Of a DNA stretch of 6,956 nucleotides, positions 5,881 to 6,956 are shown one piece after another (position 1 is the stretch's first letter; every line of letters starts with the position of its first letter). The stretch is taken from the NCBI GenBank assembly GCA_018334735.1, contig JAGXLK010000117.1:1-6956 (forward strand). Reading direction: 5' to 3'. The notes under the pieces are model-generated. The model saw nothing but the letters and a program-made list of their open reading frames with translations, had not been told where the DNA came from and did not search any database. This DNA is from Planctomycetota bacterium (GTDB lineage Bacteria; Planctomycetota; Brocadiia; SM23-32). The position numbers were made by a program, and so were the translations under genes.

Positions 5881-6956
5881 GTTTACCGTTCCGATTCAAG
5901 CACTCTTCATAGACAGTCTCAAACTTTTGGATCATCCTTTCAAGGGTGAAACAGCGGAGATGTCGTTGGCGTCCTGCCTGCCCGAACTGTTTCCGTAATT
6001 CTTTGCTCGAAAGCAGTTTAATAATAGCCTGAGCAAGATGAGCAGATGATTTCGGTTCAACCAGTAGACCTGTTTTGCCATCGGATATGACTTCTGCCAG
6101 CCCTCCGACACGGGATCCCACGACCGGCAGTCCAGCTGCCATAGCCTCGACAGCCACTAGGCCAAAACCTTCGTACAGGGAAGGGACAACCGAAATGTCC
6201 GCAGCCGAAAGCAGAGCCGGGACATCGTCGCGTCGGCCAGTGAGGACAAAGTTCTCTCCCAACTGAAGTTGTCGGGCCTGTCGGAGAATCGTATCCCGTT
6301 CTGGCCCGTCGCCTACGAGCCAAAAATGGGCCTCTGGCACTTTTTTCAGGACACGCGACGCGGCTTCCACGAAATATTTATGCCCTTTCACCGGGCTCAA
6401 TCGGCCAACCGAAATCACGACGGGCGCTGAATCAGAGACTCCGAACTCGCGCCTCACCTCTTGCCGTTCGCAGCCGGCGGCAAAATCTTTTGGGACTCCG
6501 TTATGTACAACTCGTGTATTGGCTTTCGTAGACAGTCCAAGTTCGATGCTCTCCCGTCGCTCAGCTTCACTCAGAGTCGTGAGAACATCGGTCCACCGGC
6601 CGACAAAACGTTCGGAGGCGAGAAGCAAATTCTTCAGAGGGCCCCGGTCGGGCACTCCTCGGATGTTGCTGCGGGAAGCGTATATGTGCCCGTGGGGTGT
6701 GTGGAGGACACCGGGCACGCCGGCAATCCGGGCCGCGAGACGGCCAAGGAAACCCGCTTTTGACGTGTGGGTGTGGACGATGTCCGGCTTTTCCGCCCTG
6801 ATACGCTTAACCAAACCCGCTAAAGCCGACACATCCATGAGTGGATGAAGTCGCCGGCACAAATCGGGCTCCCACTGTATTTCCTGCCGTGAATTGCGTG
6901 CTTCGGCAAGGATTCCTTCTGCCCTGCCATCCGTTCCCGAAATAAGAACCGGTTTG
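5873..6956 (-). CDS. GT4-family glycosyltransferase (GT-B fold), 5' end cut by the window
   Basis: Probable cytoplasmic, membrane-associated glycosyltransferase that moves a sugar from a nucleotide-sugar donor to a growing lipid-linked glycan. The reading frame stays open to the right edge, giving 360 visible residues before TAA; a TTG at 6862 is internal, because the upstream frame (KPVLISGTDG...) reads as the end of a GT4 N-terminal strand. About 40-50 N-terminal residues are probably missing. Visible landmarks in fragment numbering: VHTHTSKAGFLGRLAAR near 60-76 and HTPHGH near 85-90 in the acceptor-side domain; SVGRLSPVKGH near 182-192 opening the donor domain; VGDGPE near 214-219; and the EX7E motif E262-GFGLVAV-E270 followed by MAAGLPVV, which in this family contacts the donor sugar and phosphates. 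It resembles EpsF/PimA-type enzymes. Donor, acceptor and linkage cannot be read from sequence. It is the most upstream gene seen and overlaps the methyltransferase gene by 8 bases. Confidence 0.93.
   Translation of the reverse strand, partial: KPVLISGTDGRAEGILAEARNSRQEIQWEPDLCRRLHPLMDVSALAGLVKRIRAEKPDIVHTHTSKAGFLGRLAARIAGVPGVLHTPHGHIYASRSNIRGVPDRGPLKNLLLASERFVGRWTDVLTTLSEAERRESIELGLSTKANTRVVHNGVPKDFAAGCERQEVRREFGVSDSAPVVISVGRLSPVKGHKYFVEAASRVLKKVPEAHFWLVGDGPERDTILRQARQLQLGENFVLTGRRDDVPALLSAADISVVPSLYEGFGLVAVEAMAAGLPVVGSRVGGLAEVISDGKTGLLVEPKSSAHLAQAIIKLLSSKELRKQFGQAGRQRHLRCFTLERMIQKFETVYEECLNRNGKRG

Noticed and set aside
4993..5949. A 318-codon plus-strand open frame across the methyltransferase gene
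   Set aside because: It is exactly antisense to a gene with clear zinc-ribbon and SAM-binding motifs, and its own translation shows no recognisable domain or sensible hydrophobic pattern. Long antisense frames are expected in GC-rich coding DNA.

Overview
The window is one stretch of a bacterial cell-surface polysaccharide (O-antigen, capsule or exopolysaccharide) gene cluster. All seven genes lie on the minus strand, so transcription runs from position 6956 towards position 1. There are no rRNA or tRNA genes, mobile elements, CRISPR arrays or long repeats. No intergenic gap exceeds 10 bases, so there is no room for an independent promoter or terminator outside coding sequence.

In transcription order the genes are: (1) a GT4/GT-B glycosyltransferase whose N-terminus lies beyond the right edge; (2) a SAM-dependent methyltransferase with an N-terminal zinc ribbon; (3) a membrane-anchored protein related to the PHP phosphoesterase fold that seems to have lost most canonical metal ligands and carries a two-helix membrane hairpin in its middle; (4) a PIG-L (LmbE-like) zinc deacetylase; (5) a DegT/DnrJ/EryC1/StrS PLP aminotransferase; (6) a WbqC-family protein of unknown biochemistry; (7) a WecA/TagO-type polyprenyl-phosphate sugar-1-phosphate transferase whose last residues lie beyond the left edge. 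Five of the six junctions are overlaps, three of them ATGA, and the sixth is a 10-base gap. This points to one polycistronic, translationally coupled operon.

A reasonable joint reading, which is inference, is this. The last gene primes glycan synthesis by putting a sugar-1-phosphate on undecaprenyl phosphate. The GT4 enzyme extends the chain. The aminotransferase, deacetylase, methyltransferase and WbqC protein make or decorate an unusual, probably amino-sugar-containing residue. The PHP-like protein acts, or binds something, on the outer side of the cytoplasmic membrane.

The source is a bacterium with moderately GC-rich DNA and a lipid-linked glycan pathway. The gene set is compatible with Gram-negative and many uncultured diderm phyla. 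Nothing in the window fixes the taxon. The most unusual item is the PHP-like membrane protein at 3470-4990; the rest belong to recognised families in a distinctive combination.
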